The notes under the pieces: model-generated
What the model was told of the DNA's origin: nothing
Seen by the model: the letters and a program-made list of their open reading frames with translations, nothing else
Databases searched by the model: none
Shown: one piece after another, positions 24,223 through 34,023 of the stretch
How the letters are laid out: each line of letters starts with the position of its first letter
Numbering within the stretch: position 1 is the first letter of the stretch
Origin: Lewinella sp. LCG006
Lineage (GTDB): Bacteria; Bacteroidota; Bacteroidia; Chitinophagales; Saprospiraceae
Length of the DNA stretch: 64,000 nt
Direction of reading: 5' to 3'
Assembly: GCF_040784935.1 (NCBI RefSeq)
Contig: NZ_CP160680.1
Location: 2,946,501-3,010,500 of the forward strand
Translations under genes and position numbers: made by a program

Positions 24223-26693
24223 TTTACAACCACCTTGCGGTTGACCTGTAAGCTTCCGTTGGTAAGGGTTACCACGTAAGTCCCAGCAGGGAACGCGCTC
24301 AGATCAAGCTGTTCGTTGTATTGGCTGAGGTTGCCCAACTGGCGATCCATCAGCGTATTGCCAAGAATGCTGCTTACGCGCAAACGGAGGCCATCCACTG
24401 CTTCGGGAAGATTGACTCGCACTTGTAATTGACCATCGGTAGGGTTAGGGAACAGGTCTACGCTTTGCGCAAACGTCAGTTCGTCAACTGCTACCAAATC
24501 ACAGGTGACACAATAGCCAAAGCATACCACATCTAGGGTTACATCCGTATCGCCAGTATTAACAAAGCGATCAGCGAAGTCTCCGGTGGTACAATTGTCA
24601 CCAATGCTGGTATTAATGTTTTCCCAGCCGTCGGGGCCGTTCTTGAATTTGTAGGTGTACATGGTGTTGTCTTCGAGTGCTAAAGTGACGGTATAGATAC
24701 CATCAGCATCGGCATCGTCCATTGCTATGTTCATGAAATCACTGAAGCCACCAGCAATGAACACGCCGTCAGGACTGATGTCCTCCCGGTTCATGTCCAC
24801 CTGGAAGGTAACGTCAGAAGTAACCACTGGCGCGTTGAAGATCAATTCCCAACCAAAAGCGTCGCTCGACCAGCCGTTGTCCCACTCAATGTAGTAGGTG
24901 GTACCGGCGGTAACAGGGAAATCTTCAATTCTTGACGCAAAACTACCTTCCTCGCAATCATCATCACTAAGGGCTACTACCGTCAGGCTGCTCAACGTAC
25001 CACACTCACCGGTGTAAACCCAAACACGGTTGTCGCTAGCACTGAGTTCACAGGAAGAAATGGTGATGGTGCCGTCAACGGTGGGCGTATACTGATACCA
25101 CTCTGTCTGCGCGTAAGGCGTAGGAGAACGTCCCTGGCTGGTATTGTCAATGATGGGGCCAGTATAAGCTGCGTTACCCGTAAATTCGTTGATATCAAAA
25201 GTTCCGGGTTGAATAACGGCAGCAGATTCACAAAAGTCACCCTCTACGAGTTCGGTATCATTGAAGGTGAGGGTAAAGTCAAAACCGGCATCGTCCCAAA
25301 CATTGTCCCACATGATGTAGTAGGTTTGCCCGGCTTGTACCACGGCCTCTCGGTAGGACGCCCATAGGTTGTCTGATCCTTCTTCGATGGCACACTGGTC
25401 ATCATTAACGCCAATGATTTCGAGGCTGTTACAATCGCCCCGCAAGATCCAACCCCGAGAGTCGGCGCCACCTTCACAGCTGCTGATGCTGATCCAGCCA
25501 TCGGCGGTAGGGGTATACTGGAACCATTGTGCTGCTAAACCATCGCCATCATCGTGGTGGAGACCGCCTCCAAAACAGCTAAGGTCTCCAACGGTATGGG
25601 TGCCTGGTTCGATAACCGAAGCGGTGTAGCAGTACTGGTCGGACCCAGCGGCTGGAATTTCCAGCCAGGACATATTGTCGAGGTACCAAATGTGATCGGT
25701 ATCAATAGGGTAAAAGTTGATACCAGCGAATTGAAGCAGATCGAATTCTACATTGCCATTAGTGACTCCTTCGCTGAACACCCAGGAAGCAATGGTGTAC
25801 TCATCGACGATCAGGCGCGCCTGATCGTTGTCCAGATCAATGATTAAGCCAACGAAGAAAAATTCGTCCTCGGGATAGTTGAACCCGTAAGTGGTATCGT
25901 CAGTACCCCCATTGTCATTGAGCTCCAATACACCTACACCATCACCGTTGAAAAAGACATCAAAGGCCCAAAAACCAGCGGTGGTGGTGGGGTCTTGATG
26001 TTGTACGTTGAAGTAAGCAGAATTACCCGCAGGAATATACTGACTCCAAGAGAAGAAGTAATGCCCACTGGTAAGGTCGCCCGTATCAAAATAAGCATCT
26101 TGCCCAGCTGGATTACCAATAATACTGAACACATTGTCCCCATCAAGGGTATCAATTTCAAAGCCTGCAGCACCACCGGGCCAGGCGGTCCAAGGGCCTG
26201 TAGGTGCTAGTGGGCCCAGATCGTAGGCACTGGCATCGTCGGTGAAGAGTACTGCTGGATTGCCACAATCAGTCAAAGGGCAGGCACCGCAACTGGCGAA
26301 GCAGACAACATCCAGCGTCGCCTCTCCGTCAATGATATAAGGACGGATAACGGCGGTAAGCCCTAATAATGAAACGCTAATGCCGCATTCTTCAGGCACC
26401 ATTTCAAAATTGAGGGGATTGGAGGCCATACCGTTGATGAAAAAATACCCAATGGTATCGTGAGGAACATCAGACACGCCGGTATAGATACCATCACCAT
26501 CGGCATCATCAAGGGCGATGATCGTGATGTCACCTAAACCACTTACCGTAGGTGGGGCATAAGCCACAGATACGCCATCAGGACTTACGGTCTCGGCGCT
26601 CATGTCTACTTGGAACGTGATGTTGGTTGCACTTAGCGAAAGGCTGACGAGCAGCATACTAAGACTTAAGAAAGTTTGGTAAACTAACTTCAT
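24219..26693 (-). CDS. Secreted multi-domain protein with T9SS C-terminal sorting domain
   Basis: 824 residues from the ATG at 26693; 10 extra upstream codons precede the signal peptide (MKLVYQTFLSLSMLLVSLSL) and were dropped. An N-terminal module starting ITFQVDMSAETVSPDGV recurs near the C-terminus (VTFQVDMNREDISPDGV). It resembles carbohydrate- or starch-binding folds with 'DADGDGIYT' turns. Between the copies lie a jelly-roll region (about 150-350) and two PPC-like modules (GQTYYIMWDNVWDDAGFDFT and GTTYYIEWDNGWSSDAFGWE). The last 75 or so residues (VDLFPNPTDGQLQVRV to FPAGTYVVTLTNGSLQVNRK) are a type A T9SS signal. No catalytic domain is obvious; a surface adhesin or glycan-binding role is inferred. 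Confidence 0.83.
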   Translation of the reverse strand: MKLVYQTFLSLSMLLVSLSLSATNITFQVDMSAETVSPDGVSVAYAPPTVSGLGDITIIALDDADGDGIYTGVSDVPHDTIGYFFINGMASNPLNFEMVPEECGISVSLLGLTAVIRPYIIDGEATLDVVCFASCGACPLTDCGNPAVLFTDDASAYDLGPLAPTGPWTAWPGGAAGFEIDTLDGDNVFSIIGNPAGQDAYFDTGDLTSGHYFFSWSQYIPAGNSAYFNVQHQDPTTTAGFWAFDVFFNGDGVGVLELNDNGGTDDTTYGFNYPEDEFFFVGLIIDLDNDQARLIVDEYTIASWVFSEGVTNGNVEFDLLQFAGINFYPIDTDHIWYLDNMSWLEIPAAGSDQYCYTASVIEPGTHTVGDLSCFGGGLHHDDGDGLAAQWFQYTPTADGWISISSCEGGADSRGWILRGDCNSLEIIGVNDDQCAIEEGSDNLWASYREAVVQAGQTYYIMWDNVWDDAGFDFTLTFNDTELVEGDFCESAAVIQPGTFDINEFTGNAAYTGPIIDNTSQGRSPTPYAQTEWYQYTPTVDGTITISSCELSASDNRVWVYTGECGTLSSLTVVALSDDDCEEGSFASRIEDFPVTAGTTYYIEWDNGWSSDAFGWELIFNAPVVTSDVTFQVDMNREDISPDGVFIAGGFSDFMNIAMDDADADGIYTVTLALEDNTMYTYKFKNGPDGWENINTSIGDNCTTGDFADRFVNTGDTDVTLDVVCFGYCVTCDLVAVDELTFAQSVDLFPNPTDGQLQVRVNLPEAVDGLRLRVSSILGNTLMDRQLGNLSQYNEQLDLSAFPAGTYVVTLTNGSLQVNRKVVVK

Positions 26694-26835
26694 AAAAATT
26701 GGATTAAATAAGTGAAGGCACACGGAAACAGTACTAGGTAGGAAAGCGTTTTTTCGATACTAGTGAACTGAGCGTGTACAAAAAAAAATATATTTTCAAG
26801 GTCTTGTATGGTCGTCTTTAATCCAAATGTCAGTC

Positions 26836-27990
26836 TTATAGTTTAGTCCACTTTTCGGTGCTGTTGCTCGAAGCTACCACTTTTTCAATGAATTTCATGC
26901 CTCTTAAGCCATCTTTTACCCCCGGGAAGTCCATCATCAAGGGGTCTGGTGACTCTCCGGCAAGTCTTGCCTGAATGCAGTGAGCGAAGTTGCGGTAGAT
27001 ATTGGCAAACGCCTCCAGGTAGCCTTCCGGATGACCGGCCGGGACACGCGTGTGGGCCACTGCTTCTGCCGAAAGAGCTCCAACGCCCGTACGGCGAACT
27101 TCCATCGCCCGATCGAGCCATTTTACAAGGAGGGTATTGGGTTCCATTTGGCGCCATTGTAAACCGCCCTTGGTGCCGTAAACACGGATATTGAGATCGT
27201 TTTCCTCTCCGGCGCTGATCTGGCTGGCGTGAAGAACGCCCTTGGCGCCATTATTGAAACGCAAGAGTACATTGCCATCATCATCTAATTGCCGACCAGG
27301 TACAAAGGCGGTAAGATCGGCGCAAAGCGCTGTAATTTCCAGTCCGGTAACGTATTCAGCAAGATTTTCGGCGTGGGTACCTATATCTCCCATAGCACCA
27401 GCAATACCGGAACGGCTAGGGTCGGTGCGCCAGTCAGCTTGTTTTTGTACATCGTCTTCCAGTTTGGTGCTCAGCCAGCCTTGAGGATATTCAACGACGA
27501 CTTTGCGTATCGTGCCTAGCTCATCGTTGGTAATCATCGCTCGGGCTTGCTTGACCATGGGGTAGCCCGTATAAACGTGGGTAAGGGCAAAGATCAATCC
27601 CGTTTCTTCTACCAGAGCGACCAACGCTTCCGCTTCTTCCATGTTGAAACAAAGCGGCTTGTCGCAAATGACGTGAAAACCATTTTCGAGTGCCATCTTC
27701 GCGGGCCCATAATGAACATGATTAGGCGTGACAATCGATACAAAATCCATCCGCTCTCCTTCGGGCAATTGTTTTTCCTTTTCGATCATTTCGGCATAAG
27801 AGCCGTACACCCGATCTGCGGGTAAATAAAAGTCTTCACCGGAAAGGCGCGAACGTTCGGGGTCGCTACTGAAGGCACCGCATACAAGTTCGATCTGGCC
27901 GTCCAGCGCGGCAGCTATCCGATGCACACCACCAATAAATGCTCCTCGGCCTCCACCGACCATTCCCATGCGTATCTTTCGTTTGCTCAT
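26836..27990 (-). CDS. Gfo/Idh/MocA family oxidoreductase (cytosolic)
   Basis: 384 residues. The N-terminal Rossmann domain has [13 protein letters not shown], and the conserved CDKPLCF segment (the EKP-type motif with catalytic Lys) is near residue 110. A second-domain stretch [20 protein letters not shown] contains the His and Asp typical of this superfamily. These NAD(P)-dependent enzymes oxidise sugars, inositols or related polyols. It lies 52 bp downstream of a second Gfo/Idh/MocA gene in the same direction, so the two are probably one operon. Confidence 0.92.
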   Translation of the reverse strand: MSKRKIRMGMVGGGRGAFIGGVHRIAAALDGQIELVCGAFSSDPERSRLSGEDFYLPADRVYGSYAEMIEKEKQLPEGERMDFVSIVTPNHVHYGPAKMALENGFHVICDKPLCFNMEEAEALVALVEETGLIFALTHVYTGYPMVKQARAMITNDELGTIRKVVVEYPQGWLSTKLEDDVQKQADWRTDPSRSGIAGAMGDIGTHAENLAEYVTGLEITALCADLTAFVPGRQLDDDGNVLLRFNNGAKGVLHASQISAGEENDLNIRVYGTKGGLQWRQMEPNTLLVKWLDRAMEVRRTGVGALSAEAVAHTRVPAGHPEGYLEAFANIYRNFAHCIQARLAGESPDPLMMDFPGVKDGLRGMKFIEKVVASSNSTEKWTKL

Positions 27991-28042
27991 CGTTCTTCTT
28001 AAAGTTGTATTTTTTAGTTAGTTGGATATCAATAATAAACGC

Positions 28043-29431
28043 TTATCTGATGCTTTCAATGGTAAGGTTACGGCGGCTTTTCTCGGCTAAAAATCCCATT
28101 TGATGACTCTCCATTGAGGCCGCCAAGGTAGAAGTCAACAGCGTACCGTCTTGCTGATCGACCGCCTGTAACCAGTCGCGAACAAGCCCCCAATCTCCAC
28201 CTCCATGACCGGAATCGAGAGAAGCGTTATCGTGCACATTCCATTTCTCCTGTTTCCCTGTTTGGAAATCAGTGATCAATAAATCCGTTTCATCACCTAC
28301 CATATCTCCCATGCTACCCATCACCCGCGTCCGGCGACCATGGTAATGGGTAAAGGCTTCCATGTTGAAATTAGCAGTGATCTGATCTGCAAACTGGAGC
28401 GAAACGACTTGGTGATCCGCAACGTCATTGTCACAATGATACACGCATCGTCCATAAGGACCTTCGGTTATGTTTTTCAAAATGGCCTCTCCTCGTGCAG
28501 GTTCCTCTAGCGGTAAATCAAAATGATGGAGCCAGGTACGATTGTCGTAGTAGATTTTTTTAGCAGAATAGGGGCAGGTAGCTTCTACGGCACAACCATC
28601 GGTGCAGCGTTTGGTGCTTCCCTCTGGTGCGTTCTCCTCGCGAAACCACTTTAGTGATCCAAAGGAAGAAACATATTCGCATGGGCGATCGATCCACCAG
28701 CGCATGATGTCGAGGTCATGGCAGGATTTGGCCAGGATAATAGGGTTGGTATCGGCTTCTTTTCGCCAGTTGCCTCGCACATAAGAATGGCTCATGTGCA
28801 CATGTTGGATCGGCTCAAAGTGCTGCATGCTCACCAGCTCTCCCAATACGCCACTGTCAATGACTGCTTTAATTTTTCGATAATAAGGAGAATAACGCAA
28901 AACATGGCATACGGCCACTATACGCCCCTTCTCTTCGGCCAAGTCTCTGATTTCCTTGCATTCCTGCCACGATTGGGCAATGGGTTTTTCCAGCAACAAG
29001 TCGTACCCCATTGCCAGTGCAGCCATCGCTGGCCCGTGGTGTAGATTGTCGGGAGTCGTAATGATAATAGCGTCTGCAAATTTGGGTTGTTCAAAGACAT
29101 GTTCCCAAGTGACAAAGCACCGATCTTGTGCTATTTCATGCTTTTCTGCAAAACGCTGCTGCCGCAGAGGAATGGGCTCTGCGACTCCCACGATATCTAG
29201 TTGATCAGGGTATTTCAAAGCGTAACCACCATAAACGTTTCCTCGATTACCTGCACCTACCACGATGGCTTTTACCGTTTTATTTAGCTTGGGAGCAGTG
29301 GGCTCAGCAGGGGCAAGATGAAAAGTTTGATCAACAGGCTTTCCGAAAGCGACACCACCTAAAGTAGTGCCCAAGGATACTAAACCTAATGCTTTGAGTG
29401 CCTCGCGGCGTGAATTGGTAGGTGGCTTCAT
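28043..29431 (-). CDS. Gfo/Idh/MocA family oxidoreductase with Tat signal
   Basis: 462 residues. The N-terminus carries a twin-arginine signal (NSRREALKALGLVSLG followed by a hydrophobic stretch to about residue 30), so the enzyme is probably folded with its cofactor and exported to the periplasm. The Rossmann motif VVGAGNRGNVYGG is near 56-68, EKPIAQ at about 150, and a cysteine cluster (RCTDGCAVEATCPYS) lies near 280. This architecture is typical of the large Bacteroidetes/Planctomycetes secreted family, some of which act on glycosides. It is first in a likely two-gene operon and diverges from the E1 gene. Confidence 0.9.
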   Translation of the reverse strand: MKPPTNSRREALKALGLVSLGTTLGGVAFGKPVDQTFHLAPAEPTAPKLNKTVKAIVVGAGNRGNVYGGYALKYPDQLDIVGVAEPIPLRQQRFAEKHEIAQDRCFVTWEHVFEQPKFADAIIITTPDNLHHGPAMAALAMGYDLLLEKPIAQSWQECKEIRDLAEEKGRIVAVCHVLRYSPYYRKIKAVIDSGVLGELVSMQHFEPIQHVHMSHSYVRGNWRKEADTNPIILAKSCHDLDIMRWWIDRPCEYVSSFGSLKWFREENAPEGSTKRCTDGCAVEATCPYSAKKIYYDNRTWLHHFDLPLEEPARGEAILKNITEGPYGRCVYHCDNDVADHQVVSLQFADQITANFNMEAFTHYHGRRTRVMGSMGDMVGDETDLLITDFQTGKQEKWNVHDNASLDSGHGGGDWGLVRDWLQAVDQQDGTLLTSTLAASMESHQMGFLAEKSRRNLTIESIR

Positions 29432-29511
29432 TTTGTTAGTGAGTGTTTAGATAATTTTGGCACTAATTATACGAAAAAAATGCGAATAGCGTCAGAAATG
29501 TGAAATAATCC

Positions 29512-29542
29512 TTAGCGCTGTAAAAAGGGTCTGTTACCTTTG
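29512..29542 (+). promoter_or_regulatory. Predicted promoter of the E1 dehydrogenase gene
   Basis: TACCTTTG at 29535-29542 matches the -7 consensus TAnnTTTG, and TTA at 29512-29514 lies 20 nt upstream where TTG is expected. The transcript would begin near 29549, about 45 nt before the ATG. Confidence 0.6.
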
Positions 29543-29593
29543 CAAATTCGTTTTATTAGATAGACAATAGTCACCATAAAAAGCCACCAAATA

Positions 29594-31588
29594 ATGGCCA
29601 CCACCACTCCATCTATGGTTTTTGAGAAGAAAGGATTTTCTAAAAAATTGCTTTTAAAGCTTTACGAAGACTTGCTGCGCCCCCGCATGATCGAAGAGAA
29701 AATGCTCATCTTGTTGCGGCAGGGGAGAATCAGCAAGTGGTTTTCGGGTATTGGCCAGGAAGCCATCAGTGTAGGAGCGACGAATGCCTTGTTGGAGGAT
29801 GAGTACATCTTCACGATGCACCGCAATTTGGGCGTATTTACGAGTCGACGCTTACCACTGGATCGCATGTTTGCACAGTGGCAAGGTAAAATGAAGGGGT
29901 ATACCAAAGGCCGTGACCGTTCTTTCCACTTTGGTGCACCCGAGCAAAACATTGTGGGCATGATCAGCCATCTGGGGCCTCAACTTGCCTTGGCTTCCGG
30001 CGTCGCATTGGCACACAAACTAGGGCAGGAAGGCCGCGTGTCGCTTGCCTTTACCGGTGAGGGAGGCACGAGCGAAGGTGATTTTCACGAAGCACTTAAT
30101 ACCGCCGCTGTCTGGCAGTTGCCCGTTATTTTTGTAATTGAAAACAATGGCTATGGTTTGTCTACGCCCACCAGCGAGCAATACCGTTGCGAGAACCTCG
30201 CCGATCGGGCCATTGGTTATGGCATGCGTTCAGTGATCATTGATGGTAACAATATCCTGGAAGTTTACGATACCTTCAATAAACTCGCCAGAGAGCTGAG
30301 GAAAAATCCCGAGCCCGTTTTGGTTGAATGCCGCACCTTCCGGATGCGTGGCCACGAGGAAGCTTCTGGTACCAAATACGTTCCGCAGGAGTATTTCGAT
30401 GAATGGGGCCAACGCGACCCACTCGATAACTTTGAACAATTCTTGTTGGAAGAAAAGGTGTTATCCACACAGAAGATAGAAGAACTAAGGTCACAGATCA
30501 AAGCTGAAATTGAAGCAGGTCTGGAACTCGCTTTTGCAGAACCTCCAGTGACGGCAGACATTGCCGTGGAAATTGAGGATGTGTACGCACCCTGGACGCC
30601 CGACCCGGCACCGGCGGGATCGGAAAGTAGAGAGCTTCGTTTTGTAGATGCCATCACCGATGGTCTGCGAACAGGTATGCAAAGGCATGATAACCTGGTA
30701 CTCATGGGGCAGGACATCGCTGATTACGGCGGCGTCTTTAAAATTACCGATGGGTTTGTGGAAGAATTTGGCAAGGATCGCGTGCGCAATACGCCGCTCT
30801 GCGAAAGTGCTATTCTCGGTATTGGGTTGGGCTTGAGCATCAAAGGCTGGAAAGCGATGGTGGAAATGCAGTTTGCAGATTTTGTCAGCGTAGGTTTCAA
30901 CCAGATTGTGAACAACCTGGCCAAAATTCACTATCGTTGGGGGCAAGCGGCCGATGTGGTGGTACGAATGCCCACGGGCGGCGGTGTTGGGGCAGGGCCT
31001 TTTCATAGCCAGTCGAATGAAGCCTGGTTTTTCCATGTCCCCGGGCTCAAGATCGTTTACCCTGCTACTCCTGAAGATGCCAAAGGCTTGCTACTGGCGG
31101 CTTTAGATGATCCGAATCCGGTGATGTTTTTTGAACACAAAGGTTTGTACCGTAAGCTGACGGCACCAGTGCCTACGGGGTATTACACCACTGAGATCGG
31201 AAAAGCCAATTTGGTAGAAGAAGGAACAACTTTATCTATCATCACTTACGGCATGGGCGTACACTGGGCAAGGGAAACTGCGGAGGAATTAGGGATGGAT
31301 GTTGATATTCTGGATTTACGTACGCTCCTGCCTCTGGATTACGATGCCATTGCTGCGACGGTCAAGAAGACCAACAAAGCCCTCATCTTACACGAAGCTA
31401 CCCTTATGGGGGGAATAGGGGCAGAACTTTCGGCTTATATCAGTCAGCATTTATTCGAACACCTGGACGCACCTGTTGTGAGAGTTGCCAGCCTTGATAC
31501 GCCGGTTCCTTTTGCGGCTAATCTCGAAAAAGCCTTCCTTCCGCAGCAGCGATTGCGTGAGCAAATGGTGATTTTGAGAGACTATTAG
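29594..31588 (+). CDS. 2-oxoacid dehydrogenase E1, fused alpha and beta subunits (branched-chain type)
   Basis: 664 residues. The alpha half (1 to about 325) has the thiamine diphosphate motif beginning GEGGTSEGDFHEALNTAAVW and ending ENNGYG. The beta half (about 340-664) has FVDAITDGLRTGMQRHDNLV, GQDIADYGGVFKIT and a C-terminal transketolase-like domain (DILDLRTLLPLDYDAI). Fused E1 chains are common in Bacteroidetes and usually belong to the branched-chain 2-oxoacid complex supplying iso-fatty acid precursors, though pyruvate is possible. No E2 or E3 gene is adjacent; the E2 at 48.7 kb looks like the 2-oxoglutarate type. Cytosolic. Confidence 0.9.
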   Translation: MATTTPSMVFEKKGFSKKLLLKLYEDLLRPRMIEEKMLILLRQGRISKWFSGIGQEAISVGATNALLEDEYIFTMHRNLGVFTSRRLPLDRMFAQWQGKMKGYTKGRDRSFHFGAPEQNIVGMISHLGPQLALASGVALAHKLGQEGRVSLAFTGEGGTSEGDFHEALNTAAVWQLPVIFVIENNGYGLSTPTSEQYRCENLADRAIGYGMRSVIIDGNNILEVYDTFNKLARELRKNPEPVLVECRTFRMRGHEEASGTKYVPQEYFDEWGQRDPLDNFEQFLLEEKVLSTQKIEELRSQIKAEIEAGLELAFAEPPVTADIAVEIEDVYAPWTPDPAPAGSESRELRFVDAITDGLRTGMQRHDNLVLMGQDIADYGGVFKITDGFVEEFGKDRVRNTPLCESAILGIGLGLSIKGWKAMVEMQFADFVSVGFNQIVNNLAKIHYRWGQAADVVVRMPTGGGVGAGPFHSQSNEAWFFHVPGLKIVYPATPEDAKGLLLAALDDPNPVMFFEHKGLYRKLTAPVPTGYYTTEIGKANLVEEGTTLSIITYGMGVHWARETAEELGMDVDILDLRTLLPLDYDAIAATVKKTNKALILHEATLMGGIGAELSAYISQHLFEHLDAPVVRVASLDTPVPFAANLEKAFLPQQRLREQMVILRDY

Positions 31589-31775
31589 GTGGTGTTGTCT
31601 TAGAAAGCGGTATTAAAGGTATTTTCATATATCATTTTTTTCACCTTTAAGGAAAAAGGTGTACTTTTGGACAGAGCTTTGAGATACATATAAAAACAAG
31701 ACCTTTTTTTGAGGTTTTGTACCCTTCTACCTGCCAGCTTTTTTACGCAGTACATCTAGATGAACGATTAGTTTG

Positions 31776-31783
31776 TACTTTTG
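31776..31783 (+). promoter_or_regulatory. Probable -7 box for the DUF5606 gene
   Basis: TACTTTTG matches TAnnTTTG 25 bp before the ATG. A second exact match, TACTTTTG at 31662-31669, lies further upstream just after a CACCTTT/AAAGGTG hairpin, so two start sites are possible. Neither has a clear TTG at the -33 distance. Confidence 0.5.
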
Positions 31784-31808
31784 TGGTTTAATACCAAATT
31801 ACAAAAGT

Positions 31809-32213
31809 ATGAACCTTGACAATCTGATCGCAGTAAGTGGCTTGCCGGGCTTGTTCCGCATGGCAGCTAACCGCAGTAACGGATTGATCGTTGAAGATCT
31901 AGATTCTGGTAAGCGGCGCTTTGTAAGTGCCCGTAAGCACCAGTTTACACCACTGGGGTCAATTGCCATCTTTACGGATGACGGCGACTCCGTTGAGCTT
32001 GCGAATGTTTTTCGCAATATGCGTGATCAATTTGAGGATCGTCCACCGGTAGAACCCACCGCAAAGTCAGAAGAACTTTTTGACTATTTTTCGGATATTC
32101 TTCCTAATTACGATCCTGAACGGGTGTACCCTGGTGACGTGAAAAAAGTTATTAAGTGGTTCATTAGTTTAAAAGAAAACGGACTACTGACAGAAACGGA
32201 CGAAGAGGAGTAA
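31809..32213 (+). CDS. DUF5606 domain-containing protein
   Basis: 134 residues from the ATG at 31809; the upstream in-frame start at 31773 overlaps the -7 box and was rejected. The N-terminal domain (MNLDNLIAVSGLPGLFRMAA, then GLIVEDLDSGKRRFVSAR) is the conserved Bacteroidetes DUF5606 core, predicted to be SH3-like. The acidic C-terminal part (KSEELFDYFSDILPNYDPER) is probably helical. The function is unknown. It is cytosolic and immediately precedes the M3 peptidase gene (79 bp), possibly in the same transcript. Confidence 0.88.
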   Translation: MNLDNLIAVSGLPGLFRMAANRSNGLIVEDLDSGKRRFVSARKHQFTPLGSIAIFTDDGDSVELANVFRNMRDQFEDRPPVEPTAKSEELFDYFSDILPNYDPERVYPGDVKKVIKWFISLKENGLLTETDEEE

Positions 32214-32292
32214 CTTTCTCACGCGGAGTGCCGTTGTTGTCAGTAGTTGAGTAGTGGTGGTTTTCACCATACCCGGACAACAAGTCATCTAT

Positions 32293-34023
32293 ATGAGAGC
32301 AACTGCACTGCCGCGATCCAAAGTGCGAGCCTATCTACCTGCTAGGTTCAAATTAACCGTTTGGGAGCGGTTGCAGCCATTTTACGAAGAGTTGCTGCAA
32401 AGGAAGTTATTTACCTTGGAAGACCTTGAGCTGTGGCTCCTGGATCGTAGTGAACTTGATGCTTTTGTTAGTGAATCCTTTGCTTGGCGATATATCAACA
32501 TTTCCAGCGATAGCACGGATACTGCCGCTCAGGAGAGCTACCAGTATGCAATCAAGGAGTTGTCTCCTCGCATCTCTGATTACTCTCATCAGCTTAATTC
32601 AAAGCTGGTAAGTACTCCACTGATTAATCAACTTGATCCTACTCGTTACGGCATCTATCTGCGTGCTGTGAGAAACCTCGTCGATCTTTTCCGAGAAAAA
32701 AACATCGAACTAGAGACGGAAGTCCAATTGGATAGCAAAGTACACGGAAAAATTTTTTCCGAAATGACGGTGGGAATCAATGATGTGCAACTGACCCTAC
32801 AAAAGGCCAGTGCCCTTCTAGAGGAACCTCGGCGGGAATACCGCGAAGAAATCTACCACAAGATCAACCGTCGTATTCTGGAAAATGCTGAAGATCTGGA
32901 AACGCTCTATGATAAGTTGTTAGAGAAACGGCATCAGATCGCTTTGAATGCTGGATTTGATAACTTCCGGGATTACCGTTTTCGAAAATTGGGCCGTTTT
33001 GATTATTCGTCGGAGGATTGTGTTGATTTTCACAATTCCATTCGTGACGAAATTCTCCCTTTGGTAGAACAACTCTACCTCCACCGGAAAAAGACGTTGA
33101 AAATTGATCAGTTGCGTCCTTGGGATTTGCATGTTGATCCGAGTGGGAAGCAACCTTTAAGGCCTTTCCAGAATATGGATGACCTCGTAAATAAAGCGAC
33201 GAGTTGCTTGCAAAGGGTGCATCCGCAGTTTGGTGAAGTACTGACCCACATGCGAGAGCTGGGGCACCTGGATTTGGATTCTCGCCCGGGCAAGCGGCCA
33301 GGTGGCTATAACATGCCGCTTCTCCTCACTGGCGTACCCTTTATTTTTATGAATGCCAGTCGTTCACTAGGAGATATGCGGACGCTGCTCCACGAGTGTG
33401 GGCACGCTGTACATTCCTACCTTACCCGTGATCTTCCACTCAGCTTTACCCGCCGGGTGCCGTCGGAAGTAGCCGAGTTGGCAGCCATGAGTATGGAACT
33501 ATTAACCATGGACCATTGGGATGTTTTCTTTTCTGAAAAAGAAGCTTTAAAAAGAGCCCGATTGCAACAATTGGAAACCGTCTTAAAGGTATTACCCTGG
33601 ATTGCTACCATTGATAAATTCCAACACTGGGTATATACGCATCCTGGCCACAGTAGGGCCGAGCGTCAGGAGGTGTGGCTACAGTGCTTCAAGGAATTCA
33701 ATTCTGCCTATATCGATCACGACGGCCTAGAAGAATACGCTGCCCATCTTTGGCACAAGCAACTCCATTTGTTTGAAGTCCCGTTTTATTATATTGAATA
33801 TGGTATTGCTCAATTAGGAGCTATTGCTATTTGGAAGCAATATCGTACACATCCCGCACAGACGGTGGAAAAGTACCGTACAGCACTACGTTTGGGGTAT
33901 ACCCGTAATATTCGCGATATCTATCGCACGGCAGGTATATCCTTTGATTTCTCCAAAGGATACGTTCATCGGTTGGGGCAATTTATCAAGAGCGAAATTG
34001 ATACGCTGCTAGAAGAAGATTAA
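32293..34023 (+). CDS. M3 family oligoendopeptidase (PepF-like)
   Basis: 576 residues from the ATG at 32293 (MRATALPRSKVRAYLPARF); the upstream GTG at 32254 adds 13 unlikely residues. The thermolysin-type zinc motif HECGHAVHS has ligands His367 and His371 and catalytic Glu368. The downstream Glu ligand is expected in the VPSEVAELAAMSMELL segment. The helical N-terminal domain and length fit cytosolic oligoendopeptidases that degrade short peptides. Its stop overlaps the stop of the convergent gene by 4 bp. Confidence 0.93.
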   Translation: MRATALPRSKVRAYLPARFKLTVWERLQPFYEELLQRKLFTLEDLELWLLDRSELDAFVSESFAWRYINISSDSTDTAAQESYQYAIKELSPRISDYSHQLNSKLVSTPLINQLDPTRYGIYLRAVRNLVDLFREKNIELETEVQLDSKVHGKIFSEMTVGINDVQLTLQKASALLEEPRREYREEIYHKINRRILENAEDLETLYDKLLEKRHQIALNAGFDNFRDYRFRKLGRFDYSSEDCVDFHNSIRDEILPLVEQLYLHRKKTLKIDQLRPWDLHVDPSGKQPLRPFQNMDDLVNKATSCLQRVHPQFGEVLTHMRELGHLDLDSRPGKRPGGYNMPLLLTGVPFIFMNASRSLGDMRTLLHECGHAVHSYLTRDLPLSFTRRVPSEVAELAAMSMELLTMDHWDVFFSEKEALKRARLQQLETVLKVLPWIATIDKFQHWVYTHPGHSRAERQEVWLQCFKEFNSAYIDHDGLEEYAAHLWHKQLHLFEVPFYYIEYGIAQLGAIAIWKQYRTHPAQTVEKYRTALRLGYTRNIRDIYRTAGISFDFSKGYVHRLGQFIKSEIDTLLEED

